A DNA stretch of 6,993 nt from a candidate division Zixibacteria bacterium 4484_93 (GTDB lineage Bacteria; UBP14; UBA6098; 4484-93): contig NATO01000094.1 of NCBI GenBank assembly GCA_002085385.1, forward strand, positions 1 through 6,993, given 5' to 3'. Shown here piece after piece: positions 6,557 through 6,993 of this stretch (its first letter is position 1; every line of letters starts with the position of its first letter). The position numbers and the translations under genes were made by a program. The notes under the pieces are model-generated. The model was not told where the DNA came from. It made no database searches and saw only the letters and a program-made list of their open reading frames with translations.

Positions 6557-6993
6557 ACGAGCTTCCCCTCGCGGAGTTCAAGCACCCTGAAGTTAAAATC
6601 GCGAAGCATATCCATATTGTGGGTTGCAAGCATAACCGCCGTCCCCTGCCGGTGGATATTCAGTATAAGCTCCATTATCCCGCCTGCTGTCTCCGGGTCG
6701 AGGTCACCTGTCGGCTCATCAGCCAGAATGAGCGGCGGAGAGAGGGCAATCGCCCTGGCAATCGATATCCGCTGCTTCTCACCACCCGAGAGCTGAGGAG
6801 GATAAGAATCCTTCTTGTGTGAAAGCCCGACAGACTGAAGCAGCTCATTCGTCCGTTTCCTTATCTTTTTTCTCGGTGTTCCAACAGCCCGCAGGGCAAA
6901 GGCTATGTTCTCATAAGCCGTTTTCTCCGGCAGGAGCTTGAAATCCTGGAAGATAACACCGACTTTCCTGCGCAGGAGAGGAATCTCATCTGC
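6553..6993 (-). CDS. ftsE: Cell division ATP-binding protein FtsE, C-terminal part (start outside window)
   Basis: The minus-strand frame is open from the window edge at 6993 to TGA at 6553-6555, giving 146 residues of an expected 220 or so. It is the ATPase partner of FtsX, cytoplasmic and membrane-associated, coupling ATP hydrolysis to septal murein hydrolase control. Visible motifs in order (residues of the fragment): Q-loop 'GVIFQDFKLLPEKTAYENI' (about 12-30), the latter part typical of FtsE; ABC signature 'LSGGEKQRISIARAI' (about 73-87); Walker B with D-loop 'LILADEPTGDLDPE' (about 93-106); and the H-loop 'ATHN' (about 126-129). Walker A lies beyond the edge. All visible catalytic residues are intact. 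The protein ends 'REGKLV' with no C-terminal extension. It overlaps ftsX by 4 bases, the standard ftsEX arrangement. Confidence 0.97.
   Translation of the reverse strand, partial: ADEIPLLRRKVGVIFQDFKLLPEKTAYENIAFALRAVGTPRKKIRKRTNELLQSVGLSHKKDSYPPQLSGGEKQRISIARAIALSPPLILADEPTGDLDPETAGGIMELILNIHRQGTAVMLATHNMDMLRDFNFRVLELREGKLV
6565..6570 (-). promoter_or_regulatory. Ribosome binding site of ftsX inside the end of ftsE
   Basis: The minus strand reads GAGGGG, 8 bases upstream of the ftsX ATG and inside the last codons of ftsE (Glu-Gly). It confirms the ATG chosen and shows that ftsX can recruit ribosomes itself as well as through the ATGA overlap. Confidence 0.65.

Noticed and set aside
1..6993. 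Novel defence, mobile or CRISPR-type system
   Set aside because: There are no repeats with spacers, transposase, integrase, toxin-antitoxin pair or nuclease motifs. The CPBP ('Abi') remnant alone does not support phage defence, as most of this family has other roles.

Overview
The window is bacterial chromosomal DNA with four genes plus one broken gene, densely packed, with no gap over about 75 bases. It contains no rRNA, tRNA, CRISPR array, insertion sequence or plasmid feature. The ftsE-ftsX pair shows it is bacterial. The large secreted peptidase ends in a YPNPFN-type, T9SS-like C-terminal sorting domain. Such domains are typical of the FCB superphylum (Bacteroidota, Chlorobiota, Fibrobacterota, Cloacimonadota) and of candidate lineages such as WOR-3/Stahlbacteria and Eisenbacteria. 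By eye the GC content is near 50%, with frequent AGA/AGG (Arg) and ATA (Ile) codons. I would assign it to an uncultivated FCB-like or WOR-3-like bacterium, but the exact phylum cannot be settled from this sequence.

Layout, left to right. (1) Positions 1-690, plus strand: the 3' part of a secreted or cell-surface protein with a fibronectin type III domain and a beta-rich C-terminal domain. (2) Positions 698-730: a strong hairpin followed by a pyrimidine-rich tract, probably that gene's intrinsic terminator. (3) Positions 747-1446, plus strand: a membrane protein of the CPBP (CAAX protease/bacteriocin-processing, 'Abi') type, split by a +1 frameshift at a CCCC run. The C-terminal catalytic motif (HFVLN) continues in another frame, and the usual EExxFR motif reads EEIAFH. 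(4) Positions 1456-1516: a good sigma-70-like promoter and Shine-Dalgarno sequence. (5) Positions 1517-5701, plus strand: a 1394-residue secreted zinc metallopeptidase of the thermolysin/fungalysin type with a long multidomain C-terminal half. (6) Positions 5705-6556, minus strand: ftsX. (7) Positions 6553-6993, minus strand: the 3' part of ftsE, overlapping ftsX by 4 bases (ATGA). The peptidase gene and ftsX converge with only 3 bases between their stop codons, and a short inverted repeat spans the junction.

The window holds two unrelated functional blocks. The left block is envelope and secretion related: an FnIII surface protein, a decayed intramembrane protease, and a secreted peptidase probably exported by Sec and then handled by a T9SS-like route. 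The right block is the FtsEX ABC complex that couples cell division to peptidoglycan hydrolysis. I found no convincing new multi-gene system. The items most worth following up are the frameshifted CPBP gene and an apparent domain-within-domain insertion in the peptidase, where a DOMON/CBM9-like module sits inside an ASH-like domain.
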